From Aliihoeflea sp023389195 (GTDB taxonomy: Bacteria; Pseudomonadota; Alphaproteobacteria; Rhizobiales; Rhizobiaceae), in the NCBI GenBank assembly GCA_023389195.1, contig JAEWET010000028.1, positions 7,611 through 71,610 on the forward strand: a stretch of 64,000 nt of DNA, in the 5' to 3' direction. The first letter of the stretch is position 1. Every line of letters begins with the position of its first letter. A model generated the notes under the pieces. It did not search any database and had not been told where the DNA came from. It worked only from the letters and a program-made list of their open reading frames with translations. Positions 17,219-25,864 of this stretch are shown here, in pieces. The position numbers and the translations under genes were made by a program.

Positions 17219-17356
17219 GGCCGAATCCCCTCATCATCCAAATCGATAGGGCGGCATAGCGCGAGCGGCTTGCGCGAAGCTGGCAGTGGCGCCGTTCAAG
17301 CCTCGCGCAAGGCGCAGCGACTAGAGAGGAGCGGACTTGGCACGGGAAGGATCGTC
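17219..17356. promoter_or_regulatory. Divergent promoter region between DUF1217 and motA operons
   Basis: The 138 bases separate two outward-facing flagellar operons. A perfect 9-bp inverted repeat, CTTGCGCGA at 17269-17277 and TCGCGCAAG at 17303-17311, is centred between them. It is a candidate regulator site. No clear sigma-70, sigma-28 or sigma-54 boxes were found. Confidence 0.4.
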
Positions 17357-18235
17357 GTGGGCATTCTCATTGGTTTCGTAGTCATCTTCGGTTGCGTCTT
17401 GGGCGGGTACATGGCCATGGGCGGCCATCTCGACGTTCTCTACCAGCCCTGGGAGCTGGTCATCATCGGCGGCGCCGGCGTCGGCACCTTCCTGATCGCC
17501 AATCCGCTCTCGACCGTGAAGGACGCCGGCAAGGCGACCATGGAGGCGATCAAGGGCGCGGTGCCGAAGGAGCAGGACTATCTCGAAGTGCTCGGCGTCC
17601 TGCACTCGCTGATGCGCGAGTTGAAGACCAAGTCGCGCAACGAGGTCGAGGCGCATATCGACAATCCCGAGGAATCCGCGATCTTCCAGGCCTATCCGAC
17701 GGTGATGAAGAACAAGGACCTGATGAACTTCATCTGCGACTATTGCCGCATCATCATCATCGGCAATGCGCGCCCGTTCGAGATCGAGGCGCTGATGGAT
17801 GAGGAAATCCACACCATCCGCCACGACAAGCTGAAATCCTATCACGCGCTGACGACGGTGGGCGACGCATTCCCGGCGCTCGGCATCGTCGCGGCCGTGC
17901 TCGGCGTCATCAAGGCGATGGGCGCGATCGACCAGTCGCCGGAGATTCTCGGCGGCCTCGTCGGCGCCGCGCTGGTCGGCACCTTTCTCGGCATCTTCCT
18001 GAACTACGCGGTCGTCGCGCCCATCGCCGCCAAGATCAAGGTGGTGCGCGAGAAGAAAAACCGGCTCTACATCATCGTCAAGCAGACGCTGCTCGCCTAC
18101 ATGAACGGCTCGCTGCCGCAGGTGGCGCTCGAATTCGGGCGCAAGACGATTTCCGCCTATGACCGCCCGACGATCGACGCGGTGGAACAAAGCACTTTGA
18201 ATATGGGTGGCGAAGCGGCCAAAAAGGCTGCCTAA
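17357..18235 (+). CDS. motA: Flagellar stator protein MotA
   Basis: 292 aa from a GTG codon; AAGGA lies five bases upstream and the protein starts VGILIGFVVIFGCVLGGYMA, which matches MotA. Four membrane helices are visible (about 1-22, 30-48, 170-190, 200-222). The cytoplasmic loop holds the rotor-facing charged residues. With MotB it forms the proton-driven stator. A much longer frame upstream runs into the opposite DUF1217 gene and has no membrane features, so it was rejected. The gene heads the plus-strand motA-fliM-fliN-fliG-flhB operon. Confidence 0.96.
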   Translation: MGILIGFVVIFGCVLGGYMAMGGHLDVLYQPWELVIIGGAGVGTFLIANPLSTVKDAGKATMEAIKGAVPKEQDYLEVLGVLHSLMRELKTKSRNEVEAHIDNPEESAIFQAYPTVMKNKDLMNFICDYCRIIIIGNARPFEIEALMDEEIHTIRHDKLKSYHALTTVGDAFPALGIVAAVLGVIKAMGAIDQSPEILGGLVGAALVGTFLGIFLNYAVVAPIAAKIKVVREKKNRLYIIVKQTLLAYMNGSLPQVALEFGRKTISAYDRPTIDAVEQSTLNMGGEAAKKAA

Positions 18236-18265
18236 TCGCCAAGTGATTCTCGTCAAGGTCCAGTA

Positions 18266-19207
18266 ATGCCGCCTGCTCTAACGTCGCCAGCGCCCGCGCG
18301 CAGCCCGATCGTCGAACGTCTCGTCGGCGAAACGGGCGAGCCGCAGCGCGTCTCGGATGCGGCGCGGGCGCTGGGCGTCAGGGTTATCCCCCAGATTCTG
18401 AGCGACATCGAGGAGCTGGTCTCCTTCCCGCTCGAGATGGAAGTAGAAGCCATCGACGTCGTCCGTTTCGGCGAAGCGCGGCCGAAGCGTCCGCAGTTCG
18501 AGGCGATGTCGATCGTGAAGTCGAAGTCCTCGCCGGACGCGCTCGCGATCCTCGCCGGGGCCGATCTGGTCGGGCTTCTCGTCGGCGCCGTCTTCGGCGG
18601 CGATCCGGAACTGCCGGCCGAACCCATCACGCGCAAGCCGTCGCCGATCGAGCTCGAACTGGTCGCCTCGCTGTTCGCCAGCGTCGCCAAGGCCTTCAAC
18701 GGGTCGGGTGACCGGGCGCTGGATTTGCGCTTTCCCATCGAGGCGCCGACGAGCGGGGCCGATCTCGCCAAGCTGGCGCTGCGCGACGGGCCGGGGGTGA
18801 AGATCACCTTCAAGCTGTCGTCCTCGGCCGGGTTCGGGACGCTCTCGGTGACCATGCCGCAGCGCGTTCTGCTGACCCATCGCGGCGAGGCGACGCAGGC
18901 GTCTGCCCCAGGTGCCGCCACGCCCGGCGCCTGGAAGGCGCGGTTCGGCGAAGAGGTGATGCGCTCCAGCGTGGCGCTGGAGGCGACGATTCCGCTTTCG
19001 AAGATGACGCTGACCGAACTGACGCAGCTCAGGATCGGGCAGGTGATCGAGTTTCCGCAGGATGCGCAGGCCAACACGCGCCTGTCAGCCCGGCGCAAGA
19101 CAGTATTCGTATGCGAGTTCGGCAAGCTCGGGAATCACTTCACCGTTCGTGTCCGCCATCCCTATGATGCGGGCAAGGAATTCATGGACGGCCTGATCTC
19201 GGGCTAA
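18266..19207 (+). CDS. fliM: Flagellar motor switch protein FliM
   Basis: 313 aa. The middle domain resembles the CheC-like FliM core, and the C-terminal 80 residues form a SpoA domain (LTELTQLRIGQVIEFPQ). Rhizobial FliM is divergent from the enteric type, and the CheY-binding N-terminal motif is not obvious. It lies 30 bases after motA. FliM sits in the C ring and sets rotation speed in rhizobia, which do not reverse their motors. Confidence 0.88.
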   Translation: MPPALTSPAPARSPIVERLVGETGEPQRVSDAARALGVRVIPQILSDIEELVSFPLEMEVEAIDVVRFGEARPKRPQFEAMSIVKSKSSPDALAILAGADLVGLLVGAVFGGDPELPAEPITRKPSPIELELVASLFASVAKAFNGSGDRALDLRFPIEAPTSGADLAKLALRDGPGVKITFKLSSSAGFGTLSVTMPQRVLLTHRGEATQASAPGAATPGAWKARFGEEVMRSSVALEATIPLSKMTLTELTQLRIGQVIEFPQDAQANTRLSARRKTVFVCEFGKLGNHFTVRVRHPYDAGKEFMDGLISG

Positions 19208-19228
19208 ACGGACTTGACTGGGGACGAC

Positions 19229-19657
19229 ATGACCAAGGCGCAGGCGGCGAAGCCGGAAGACATCGAGGAAGATCAGCTCAACCGCGCGATCGAGGAACTT
19301 CGGGGCGTGCTGAACGAGAGCGAAGGCGCCGCGGCGGCCGATGCCGGAAAGATCGCCGGCGGCGCAAGGCCCGCAGCGGCCAGTGCCGGCGCGGGCGAGC
19401 CGGCCGGCAATTCGATCATCATGAACATCCCCGTCGACGTGCAGATCGTGCTCGGCTCGACCGAGATGCCCGTCTCCGAACTGATGGCCCTGCAGAAGGG
19501 TTCGACCGTCGCGCTCGACCGCCGCATCGGCGAGCCGGTCGACATCGTCGTCAACGGCCGCAAGATCGCATCGGGCGAAATCACGGTGCTGGAAGACGAC
19601 CCGTCGCGCTTCGGGGTCAAGCTCACCCAGATCGTGGACACGACCAAGCAAGGCTGA
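19229..19657 (+). CDS. fliN: Flagellar motor switch protein FliN
   Basis: 142 aa from the ATG at 19229 with GGGGA five bases upstream; an in-frame TTG at 19214 is less likely. An Ala-rich acidic N-terminal region leads to the SpoA domain (IPVDVQIVLGSTEMPVSEL, then VDIVVNGRKIASGEI). FliN forms the base of the C ring. The stop overlaps the fliG start by one base. Confidence 0.94.
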   Translation: MTKAQAAKPEDIEEDQLNRAIEELRGVLNESEGAAAADAGKIAGGARPAAASAGAGEPAGNSIIMNIPVDVQIVLGSTEMPVSELMALQKGSTVALDRRIGEPVDIVVNGRKIASGEITVLEDDPSRFGVKLTQIVDTTKQG

Positions 19658-20709
19658 TGAAACACGCCAACGCCCCAGCCGAGGACCCGCGCAGCGCCGC
19701 CCATGCGGCGACGCATGGCCTTTCCAAGGCGCAGAAGGCAGCCGCCATCCTGGTGGCGATGGGCAAGCCGTCGGCCGGCAAGCTCTTGAAGTTCTTCAAG
19801 CAGGAAGAACTGAAGGCGCTGATCGAGGCCGCGCGGATGCTTCAGACTATCTCGCAAAGCGAACTGGAGCGGATCGTCGCCGAGTTCGAGGGCGAGTTCA
19901 CCGAGGGCGCGGGCCTGCTCGATTCCAGCGACAAGATGAACAGCCTCCTGAGCGACACGTTCTCGCAGGACGAGGTCGACGTGATCATGGGGCGCGGCAA
20001 GCCGGGCGTGACCGCCGACACCTCGCCGACCATCTGGTCGAAGCTCGACGGCATGGACCCGGCCAAGGTCAACCAGCTTCTGGCCGACGAGCATCCGCAG
20101 ACGATCGCGGTCGTGCTCACCGCCATGACGCCGCCGGCCGCGGCCAAGGTGGTGCTGACCTTCGCCAAGGCGGAGCGCAGCGACATCATCCGCCGGATGC
20201 TGGCGCTCAACACCGTCCAGCCGGCCGCGCACAAGCTCATCGAAGGCCAGTTGCAGAACCGGATCGCCGAGCAGTCGAAGTCGAAGAATGTCGGCGCGGC
20301 GCACGCCCGCGTCGCAAGCCTTCTCAACGAACTCGACAAGTCCGAGCTGGACGAGGTGATGTCCGATCTCGAAGCGTCCGGCCAGACCGACGTCGCCGCG
20401 CTTCGCTCGAAGCTCTTCTCCTTCGAAGACATCCTCAAGCTCGACCAGAAGTCGCGCGTGGCGCTGTTCGACGGGCTGTCGACCGAAATCGTCACGCTGT
20501 CGCTGCGCGAATGCGACGAAGCGTTGCGCGAGGCGGTTCTTTCGGCGATCGGCGCACGTTCGCGGCGCATGATCGAGTCCGAATTGTCGGCCCCGGCGGA
20601 CGTCAATCTCGACGCCATCATGAACGCGCGCAAGTCGATCGCATCGACGGCGCTGCGCCTTTCGGGCCAGGGCCTCGTCGAACTGCCGTCCCTCGACAAC
20701 GCGGCCTGA
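19657..20709 (+). CDS. fliG: Flagellar motor switch protein FliG
   Basis: 350 aa with N, middle and C domains of FliG. HPQTIAVVLTAM (about 148-160) is the EHPQ-type middle motif. The C-terminal domain (FSFEDILKLDQKSRVALFDGL) carries the charged torque helix that faces MotA. The N-terminal domain binds FliF. The length is normal and the start is coupled to fliN (TGATG). Confidence 0.97.
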   Translation: MKHANAPAEDPRSAAHAATHGLSKAQKAAAILVAMGKPSAGKLLKFFKQEELKALIEAARMLQTISQSELERIVAEFEGEFTEGAGLLDSSDKMNSLLSDTFSQDEVDVIMGRGKPGVTADTSPTIWSKLDGMDPAKVNQLLADEHPQTIAVVLTAMTPPAAAKVVLTFAKAERSDIIRRMLALNTVQPAAHKLIEGQLQNRIAEQSKSKNVGAAHARVASLLNELDKSELDEVMSDLEASGQTDVAALRSKLFSFEDILKLDQKSRVALFDGLSTEIVTLSLRECDEALREAVLSAIGARSRRMIESELSAPADVNLDAIMNARKSIASTALRLSGQGLVELPSLDNAA

Positions 20710-20721
20710 CCGCGCTGAGCG

Positions 20722-21810
20722 ATGAGCGAGAACGACGACAAGGACAGCAAGACAGAAGAGGCGACCGAGAAGAAGATTCAGGACAGCCTCGACAAGGGGC
20801 AGATTCCGGTCGCCAAGGAAATCTCGTCCGTCGCCTCCTTCCTCGCCATCCTGACCTTCTTCATGTTCTTCGCCCAGAACGGGGTGATGGAACTCGGCGC
20901 ATTCCTGTCGATCTTCCTCGAGCGGCCCGACGAGTGGAGCCTTTCCACCCAGCCCGACGCGGTGAACATCTACCGCCTGGTGGTGATGGAGATCGCCAAG
21001 GTGCTGGTCGCCCTTCTCGTGCTGATGATGCTTGCGGGCATCGTCGCGTCGGTGATCCAGAACATGCCGCGCATGGTGCTGGACCGCATCCAGCCGAAGC
21101 TGTCGCGCATCTCGCTTAAGAAGGGCTGGGACAGAATCTTCGGCCAGCAGGGCTGGGTCGAGTTCGGCAAGTCGCTCGGCAAGATCTTCATCGTCGGCGG
21201 CTTCGTCGTCTTCGCCATGCGCGAGGCGCAGACGCGGCTGCTCGACGGCATGCTGACCCCGCCCGACGTGTTCGCCGGGACGATCCGCCAGATCGCGATC
21301 GAGATCGTCGTTTCCATCGTCCTGATCATGGTCGTGATCGCGGCGGCCGATCTCCTGTGGTCGCGATTCCACTGGCGCCAGGAACTGCGGATGACGCGCC
21401 AGGAGGTCAAGGAGGAGATCAAGCAGACCGACGGTGACCCGATTGTCAAGTCGCGCCTGCGCTCGCTGCAGCGCGACCGGGCCCGCCAGCGCATGATGAC
21501 GGCGGTGCCGACCGCGACGCTCATCATTGCCAACCCGACGCACTATGCGATCGCGCTTCGCTATGCGCGCGACGAGATGGCCGCGCCGACGGTCGTCGCC
21601 AAGGGGCAGGATCTGATCGCGCTCAAGATCCGCGAGATCGCCGAGGAGAACGGCGTTCCGGTGTTTGAGAACGTCGACCTCGCGCGCTCCATGTATAAGC
21701 AAGTTTCGGTCGATAAGGTGATCCCGCCTGAATTCTACCAGGCTGTCGCCGAACTCGTCCGTATCGTCTACGGCGCCAAGGCACAGCCTTCCGCGGGAAG
21801 ACAAAAATGA
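20722..21810 (+). CDS. flhB: Flagellar export switch protein FlhB
   Basis: 362 aa. Four membrane helices lie within about residues 30-215. The cytoplasmic domain contains NPTHYAIALRY with the autocleavage site N271-P272. The N-terminal TEEATEKKIQDSLDKGQIP is the FlhB signature. FlhB changes export specificity when FliK signals that the hook is complete. It overlaps the next gene as ATGA. Confidence 0.97.
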   Translation: MSENDDKDSKTEEATEKKIQDSLDKGQIPVAKEISSVASFLAILTFFMFFAQNGVMELGAFLSIFLERPDEWSLSTQPDAVNIYRLVVMEIAKVLVALLVLMMLAGIVASVIQNMPRMVLDRIQPKLSRISLKKGWDRIFGQQGWVEFGKSLGKIFIVGGFVVFAMREAQTRLLDGMLTPPDVFAGTIRQIAIEIVVSIVLIMVVIAAADLLWSRFHWRQELRMTRQEVKEEIKQTDGDPIVKSRLRSLQRDRARQRMMTAVPTATLIIANPTHYAIALRYARDEMAAPTVVAKGQDLIALKIREIAEENGVPVFENVDLARSMYKQVSVDKVIPPEFYQAVAELVRIVYGAKAQPSAGRQK

Positions 21811-22247
21811 TAAAACAGCCCCATACCGAAGCCCGCGAAATCATCGTCGCCGATGCGATCCGCGACGTCGTCAGCGAGCTTCGGCTCGTCGACATCGCCG
21901 ATTACATCGCCTTCATCCGCATGGAGCGGTTCGCCTCGGTGGCCGACTTGGTGGACTCGGCGGCGGAGCTCTATTTCATGCCAGGAACGTTGCGGCTCGG
22001 GCATGGCGGCGAGGCGCATGCCTGCTGGGCGCTGCCGCCCAGGATCGCGCTCGACCTCGAACTGCATCCGCGCGGCGCCAAGGTGTTCTTCACGCTGACG
22101 CTCGCCGACGAGACGGCGTCGGTCGAGCTCAACTACGTCTCGTTCGACGATGCGTCGGACGATGCCGACCTCAACACGATGCGGCTGAAGACGAGCCTCG
22201 ACGATGCCCGGCTGCGTGCCAGTGAGCCGCTGCGAAAGGCCGGTTGA
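21807..22247 (+). CDS. Unknown protein coupled to flhB
   Basis: 146 aa, soluble, without signal peptide or membrane helix. The start overlaps the flhB stop by four bases. Motif-like stretches are LVDIADYIAFIRMERFASVADLVDSAAELYF and, later, IALDLELHPRGAKVFFTLTL. An uncharacterised gene lies at the corresponding place between flhB and visR in S. meliloti as remembered. The overlap suggests production in step with FlhB. I cannot name a fold; a C-ring accessory or export chaperone role is speculation from context. It abuts visR tail to tail. Confidence 0.75.
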   Translation: MIKQPHTEAREIIVADAIRDVVSELRLVDIADYIAFIRMERFASVADLVDSAAELYFMPGTLRLGHGGEAHACWALPPRIALDLELHPRGAKVFFTLTLADETASVELNYVSFDDASDDADLNTMRLKTSLDDARLRASEPLRKAG

Positions 22248-22961
22248 TCAGGAAATAATGCCGGCGCGCAGCGCCTTGGCGACGGCGTGCATCCGGTTGA
22301 CGGCGTCGAGCTTTTCGGCGGCTGCCGCGACATACTGGTTGGCCGTGTGGACCGACAGGCCGAGGCGCTCGGCGATCTGCTCGCTCGTCAGGCCGTCGGC
22401 GGTCAGCCGCAGGCATTCGACGTCGCGCTTCGACAGGCCGTGCCCGGCACGCGGCTCGGGCGCCCGCAACTGGCAGGCGGCGCGGAAAAGCGCGAAGGCA
22501 CGCAGATGCGCGCGCATCGAGCGATCCTCCTCGACCGTCATCTCGGGGCCGCTCAGCGCGACGAGCCCGCGCCGTCCGCACGGCGAATGGACGGGCAGGA
22601 CGATGCTCGCCTCTTCGCTGACGAGCGCCGGGACGGTCGCCTGTCCATGATGCACCGGCAGTTCGCGATCGGCCGAGAAGACGGTCGGCTGCGCGCGCGT
22701 CACCGCCTGCTGCAGTTCGACGGACACGCCCGGCGCGGTCAGCGCATGCGAGAGCGCGGAGAGGCCGGGATAGCTGGTGTCCAGGAATGGCTGCAGCGCC
22801 AGCCGGCCTTCGCGGTAGGCCGCGAAGACGATCGCGAACCGTTTGGCGCCCATCATTGCGGCAAGGTCCTGACCACGCTCGACGACGTCCAGAAACGCGC
22901 GCGAGACCTCGCGCTCGATCCTGTCGGCGGCGATCTGCGGTGAGGGGCCGTCGTCGAACAT
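22248..22961 (-). CDS. visR: LuxR-family motility regulator VisR
   Basis: 237 aa from an ATG that shares a base with the visN stop (TGATG). The C-terminal 65 residues are a LuxR helix-turn-helix (LSKRDVECLRLTADGLTSEQ, then AERLGLSVHTANQYVAAAAE). The N-terminal part is an autoinducer-binding-like domain without clear ligand residues. In S. meliloti VisN and VisR act together as the top activator of motility genes through Rem. Its stop directly abuts the stop of the opposing 146-aa gene. Confidence 0.9.
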   Translation of the reverse strand: MFDDGPSPQIAADRIEREVSRAFLDVVERGQDLAAMMGAKRFAIVFAAYREGRLALQPFLDTSYPGLSALSHALTAPGVSVELQQAVTRAQPTVFSADRELPVHHGQATVPALVSEEASIVLPVHSPCGRRGLVALSGPEMTVEEDRSMRAHLRAFALFRAACQLRAPEPRAGHGLSKRDVECLRLTADGLTSEQIAERLGLSVHTANQYVAAAAEKLDAVNRMHAVAKALRAGIIS

Positions 22962-23638
22962 CAGATCATGCCCGCTCGGATCGCGGTGGCGATCGCCATG
23001 GCGCGATTGGTGGCCGCGACCTTCTGGATCGCCTTTGCGATATAAGCGTTGATCGTATTCGCCGAGACGCCGAGGATCATCGCGACCTCTTCGGTCGTCT
23101 TGCCTTCGGCGACCCAGCTCAGGCATTCCTTCTCGCGCACGGAAAGCGGCGAGGCGATCTCAGCCTTGGCCGCAAGGCGTTGCGAGATGGCATAGATGGC
23201 GCGCATCTGGGCGAGTTCGGCTTCCTCGGTGCAAAGCGCGGTGCCGTCGCCGGCGCAATAGACGGCGACGAAAAGCGCGTCGCCGACCGGCAGGCTCTGG
23301 CAGATGACGCTCGCATAGCCGCTGTCGCGCGCAGCGGCGGAAATGTCGGCGGGGATCGAGGCCGCGTCGAGCGCGACAATGCCGGCGGCGTCGCCCGGCG
23401 CGCAGGCGATGCCGGCACGGGCGAGGCGGTCGAGACCGTCCGAGCCGATCTCGGCGATCATGTCGAACGGCCAGTCGCAGGCGATCAGGCCGACACTGCC
23501 CGTCTGCGGACGGTGTTCGAAGAGGAGGTAGGCGTCGGCGCCGATGCGGCGGGAGAAGCCGCGCATCAGGACACCGAGTTCACGCAGGCCGGAAGATGCG
23601 ATGCGGTCGGTGCGGAAGGTCGAGAAGGCTTCGGTCAT
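22961..23638 (-). CDS. visN: LuxR-family motility regulator VisN
   Basis: 225 aa. The C-terminal LuxR HTH reads LSVREKECLSWVAEGKTTEE, then ILGVSANTINAYIAKAIQ. The N-terminal region resembles the ligand domain of LuxR regulators. The ATG at 23638 was chosen because the longer frame upstream is Arg-rich and non-conserved; the ribosome binding site is weak. Coupling with visR matches the VisN/VisR heteromer model. It is not preceded by fliF, unlike in S. meliloti. Confidence 0.88.
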   Translation of the reverse strand: MTEAFSTFRTDRIASSGLRELGVLMRGFSRRIGADAYLLFEHRPQTGSVGLIACDWPFDMIAEIGSDGLDRLARAGIACAPGDAAGIVALDAASIPADISAAARDSGYASVICQSLPVGDALFVAVYCAGDGTALCTEEAELAQMRAIYAISQRLAAKAEIASPLSVREKECLSWVAEGKTTEEVAMILGVSANTINAYIAKAIQKVAATNRAMAIATAIRAGMI

Positions 23639-23936
23639 CGCAGTTGTCGTCGTCCCAAATCGGTATCGGCCGGGCGGCGCGAAGGACGCACCAAACCCAT
23701 CGCCGCCATGTCGCCATGCCAGTCGCAAAACGCATTGAACTCTCGACAAAGCGAAGTCGCCCCCGCGGGATCTTCTGCGAACCGACGCCAAGCCCGGCGT
23801 CTGTAGCGGTTCGCGAAGCACCACACATCCCTGTCAACAGAGGTACGTAAAGGCTTGATTCGCGTCAAGATTCGGCACGTGAAGTTTCAGACTTTCACGG
23901 ACCGCGAGGAGGGGTGAGTCTTTCGTGCAACACATG
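23639..23936. other. Non-coding gap upstream of visN
   Basis: About 300 bases without a convincing gene. It should hold the visNR promoter. Two short inverted repeats are visible: CTTGA and TCAAG separated by six bases (23854-23869), and an imperfect GTGAAGT/ACTTTCAC pair near 23880-23899. Their role is unknown. Confidence 0.4.
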
Positions 23937-23968
23937 AAAAAGCGCCGGCTCTTGAGCCGGCGCTTTCA
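23937..23968 (-). terminator. Terminator after the polyamine-type binding protein gene
   Basis: A perfect 12-bp stem (23939-23950 with 23955-23966, loop of four) rich in GC lies just past the binding-protein stop. On the minus strand it is followed by TTTTT. It ends the ABC transporter operon before visN. Confidence 0.88.
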
Positions 23969-23990
23969 AAAGGCGAGTCGGAAGAACGGG

Positions 23991-25028
23991 TTAGCGCAGG
24001 AGCTCGGTCCAGATCTGGGTGTAGAGCTGCTGAACCTCGGCCGGGCAGGTGACGGAAAAATATGCCGCTTCCTCGTGCTCTGCGGGCACGACGATCTCCG
24101 GCGCGGTCTTCATGTCCTCGGGCATGAACTCGTCCGAGCCCTCGACGCCGTTCGCATAGCGCGCGAATTCGGAGATCATCGCAGCGTTTTCGGGCTCAAG
24201 CACGAAGTTCAGGAATTTCTTCGCGTTCTCGGTATTCTGCGCGTCGGTGAGGATGCCGGCCGAATCCATCCACACCGGATATCCCTCCTTCGGATAGCCA
24301 TAGGCGAGGTCTTCGTTCGCCAGGCGCGCGCGCATCGAGGCGCCGTTCCAGTAGACGCCGGCCGCGATGTCGCCGGCCGCATAGGCGTCGACCGTCCCGT
24401 AGTCGAGCGCGATCCAGTGCTGCTTGGCTTCGACCAGCTTGTCGCGCGCCTGGCGCAGCACGTCGCGGTCGTCGGTGCAGGCTTCGCCGCCGACATAGTT
24501 GACGGCGAGGTTCATGACGTCCGTCATCTCGGGAATGACGTTGATCTTGCCCTTCAACTCGTCCGGCGGGTCGAGGAAGATGGCCGACGTGTTGATGTCG
24601 CCTTCATAGACCGAGGTGTTGACGATGACGCCCGTCGTTCCCCATTGCCACGGCACGGTGTGCGTCCGGTTCGGGTCCCACGGCACGTCGCGCCAGCGCT
24701 CGGCGATGTTGGCCATGTTCGGGATTTCTTCGGGATCGAGTTCCTGCAAGAGCCCGGCCTCGACCCAGATCGGCACGTAGTTGTTCGACGGCACGACGAT
24801 GTCGAAGCCATGCCCGCCAGCGCGGATGCGGGTGAGTGCGGTGTCGTTGGAATCGAAATCCGTGACGGTGACGGTGATGCCCGTCTCCTCCTCGAACTTC
24901 TCGATCATCTCGGGGCTCGTATAGTTGCCCCAGTTGTAGATGTTGAGCTGGCCGCCATCCTGCGCGGCGGCCATGGCGGTGGAGGCGGCAAGCGCGCCCG
25001 CCGTCAGCATCAATCGTGTGGTTCTCAT
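23991..25028 (-). CDS. Polyamine-type ABC transporter substrate-binding protein (PotD/PotF family)
   Basis: 345 aa from the ATG at 25028, with GGGAGTG upstream. Residues 1-22 are a signal peptide ending in AMAAAQ. The mature start (LNIYNWGNYTSPEMIEKFEE) is the PotD/PotF family signature. It would bind spermidine, putrescine or a related cation in the periplasm. It is the last gene of the operon and is followed by a strong terminator. The exact ligand cannot be read from sequence alone. Confidence 0.9.
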   Translation of the reverse strand: MRTTRLMLTAGALAASTAMAAAQDGGQLNIYNWGNYTSPEMIEKFEEETGITVTVTDFDSNDTALTRIRAGGHGFDIVVPSNNYVPIWVEAGLLQELDPEEIPNMANIAERWRDVPWDPNRTHTVPWQWGTTGVIVNTSVYEGDINTSAIFLDPPDELKGKINVIPEMTDVMNLAVNYVGGEACTDDRDVLRQARDKLVEAKQHWIALDYGTVDAYAAGDIAAGVYWNGASMRARLANEDLAYGYPKEGYPVWMDSAGILTDAQNTENAKKFLNFVLEPENAAMISEFARYANGVEGSDEFMPEDMKTAPEIVVPAEHEEAAYFSVTCPAEVQQLYTQIWTELLR

Positions 25029-25057
25029 GTTCGGCACTCCCATTCGGTTCCGGTTTT

Positions 25058-25864
25058 TCAGGCTTTCTTGCGTGACAAAAGGAAGAAGACGGTCACGGCG
25101 ATCAGGGACAGGAGAAGGAAGAGCGTGGAGATGGCGTTCATCTCCGGCGTGATGACGCGGCGCATCTGACCCAGCATGTAGGTCGGCAGCGTGTCCTGTC
25201 CGGCTGATTTGATGAATTCGGTGATAACGACGGTGTCGAGCGAGGTGACGAAGGCGAGCATGAAACCGGCGATGACGCCCGGCACGAGCAGCGGCAGCGT
25301 CACGTGGCGGAATGCCTGCAAGGGCGTCGCGTAGAGGTCGGCGGCGGCGCGCTCCAGCGTCAAATCCATCGTCTCCAGCCGCGCGCGGATCGGCAGATAG
25401 GCGAAGGGGATGCAGAAGGCCGTGTGCGCGGCGATAAGGTAGCCGAGGCCCTGATAGCCGGTCGACACCTTGATCATGGCGAAGAAGATCAAAAGTGCGA
25501 CGCCGGTGACGATCTCGGGCACCATCAGCGGCTGGTTGATGAGCGCGTAGACCATGGTCTGGCCGGGGAAGCGCCGCTCGTTGCGCGTGGTGGCGAGCGC
25601 CGCCATCGTCGCCAGGATCGTCGCCAGGCTCGCGGCCCAGGCGGCGATGACGAGCGAGCGGATCGACACGTCCTGCACCTGCCGGTTGTTCAGCGCCGCC
25701 TCGTACCAGCGCAGCGAAAATCCTTCCCAGCGCGCCATCGAAGCGGCCTCGTTGAAGGAATAGACGACGAGCGTGACGATCGGCAGATAGAGAAAGACGA
25801 AGGTGATCATCGCGATCGTCCCGAAGCCGGGCAGGCTGGCGATGGAGAAGTTCCGCTTACCCAT
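25058..25864 (-). CDS. Polyamine-type ABC permease (PotC-like)
   Basis: 268 aa with six membrane helices. The EAA loop motif is visible around ERAAADLYATPLQAFRHVTLP. The family placement is PotC/PotI. It pairs with the permease encoded just upstream and overlaps it by eight bases. It lies 29 bases before the binding-protein gene. Inner-membrane half of the import channel. Confidence 0.93.
   Translation of the reverse strand: MGKRNFSIASLPGFGTIAMITFVFLYLPIVTLVVYSFNEAASMARWEGFSLRWYEAALNNRQVQDVSIRSLVIAAWAASLATILATMAALATTRNERRFPGQTMVYALINQPLMVPEIVTGVALLIFFAMIKVSTGYQGLGYLIAAHTAFCIPFAYLPIRARLETMDLTLERAAADLYATPLQAFRHVTLPLLVPGVIAGFMLAFVTSLDTVVITEFIKSAGQDTLPTYMLGQMRRVITPEMNAISTLFLLLSLIAVTVFFLLSRKKA

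Noticed and set aside
16892..17356. Longer N-terminus for MotA
   Set aside because: It would overlap the DUF1217 gene on the other strand; the GTG at 17357 has a good ribosome binding site and gives the normal MotA start.
19273..21804. 843-codon open frame on the minus strand opposite fliN, fliG and flhB
   Set aside because: The plus-strand genes are certain. The antisense frame is Arg/His/Asp-rich without domains, as expected when GC-rich third positions are read backwards.
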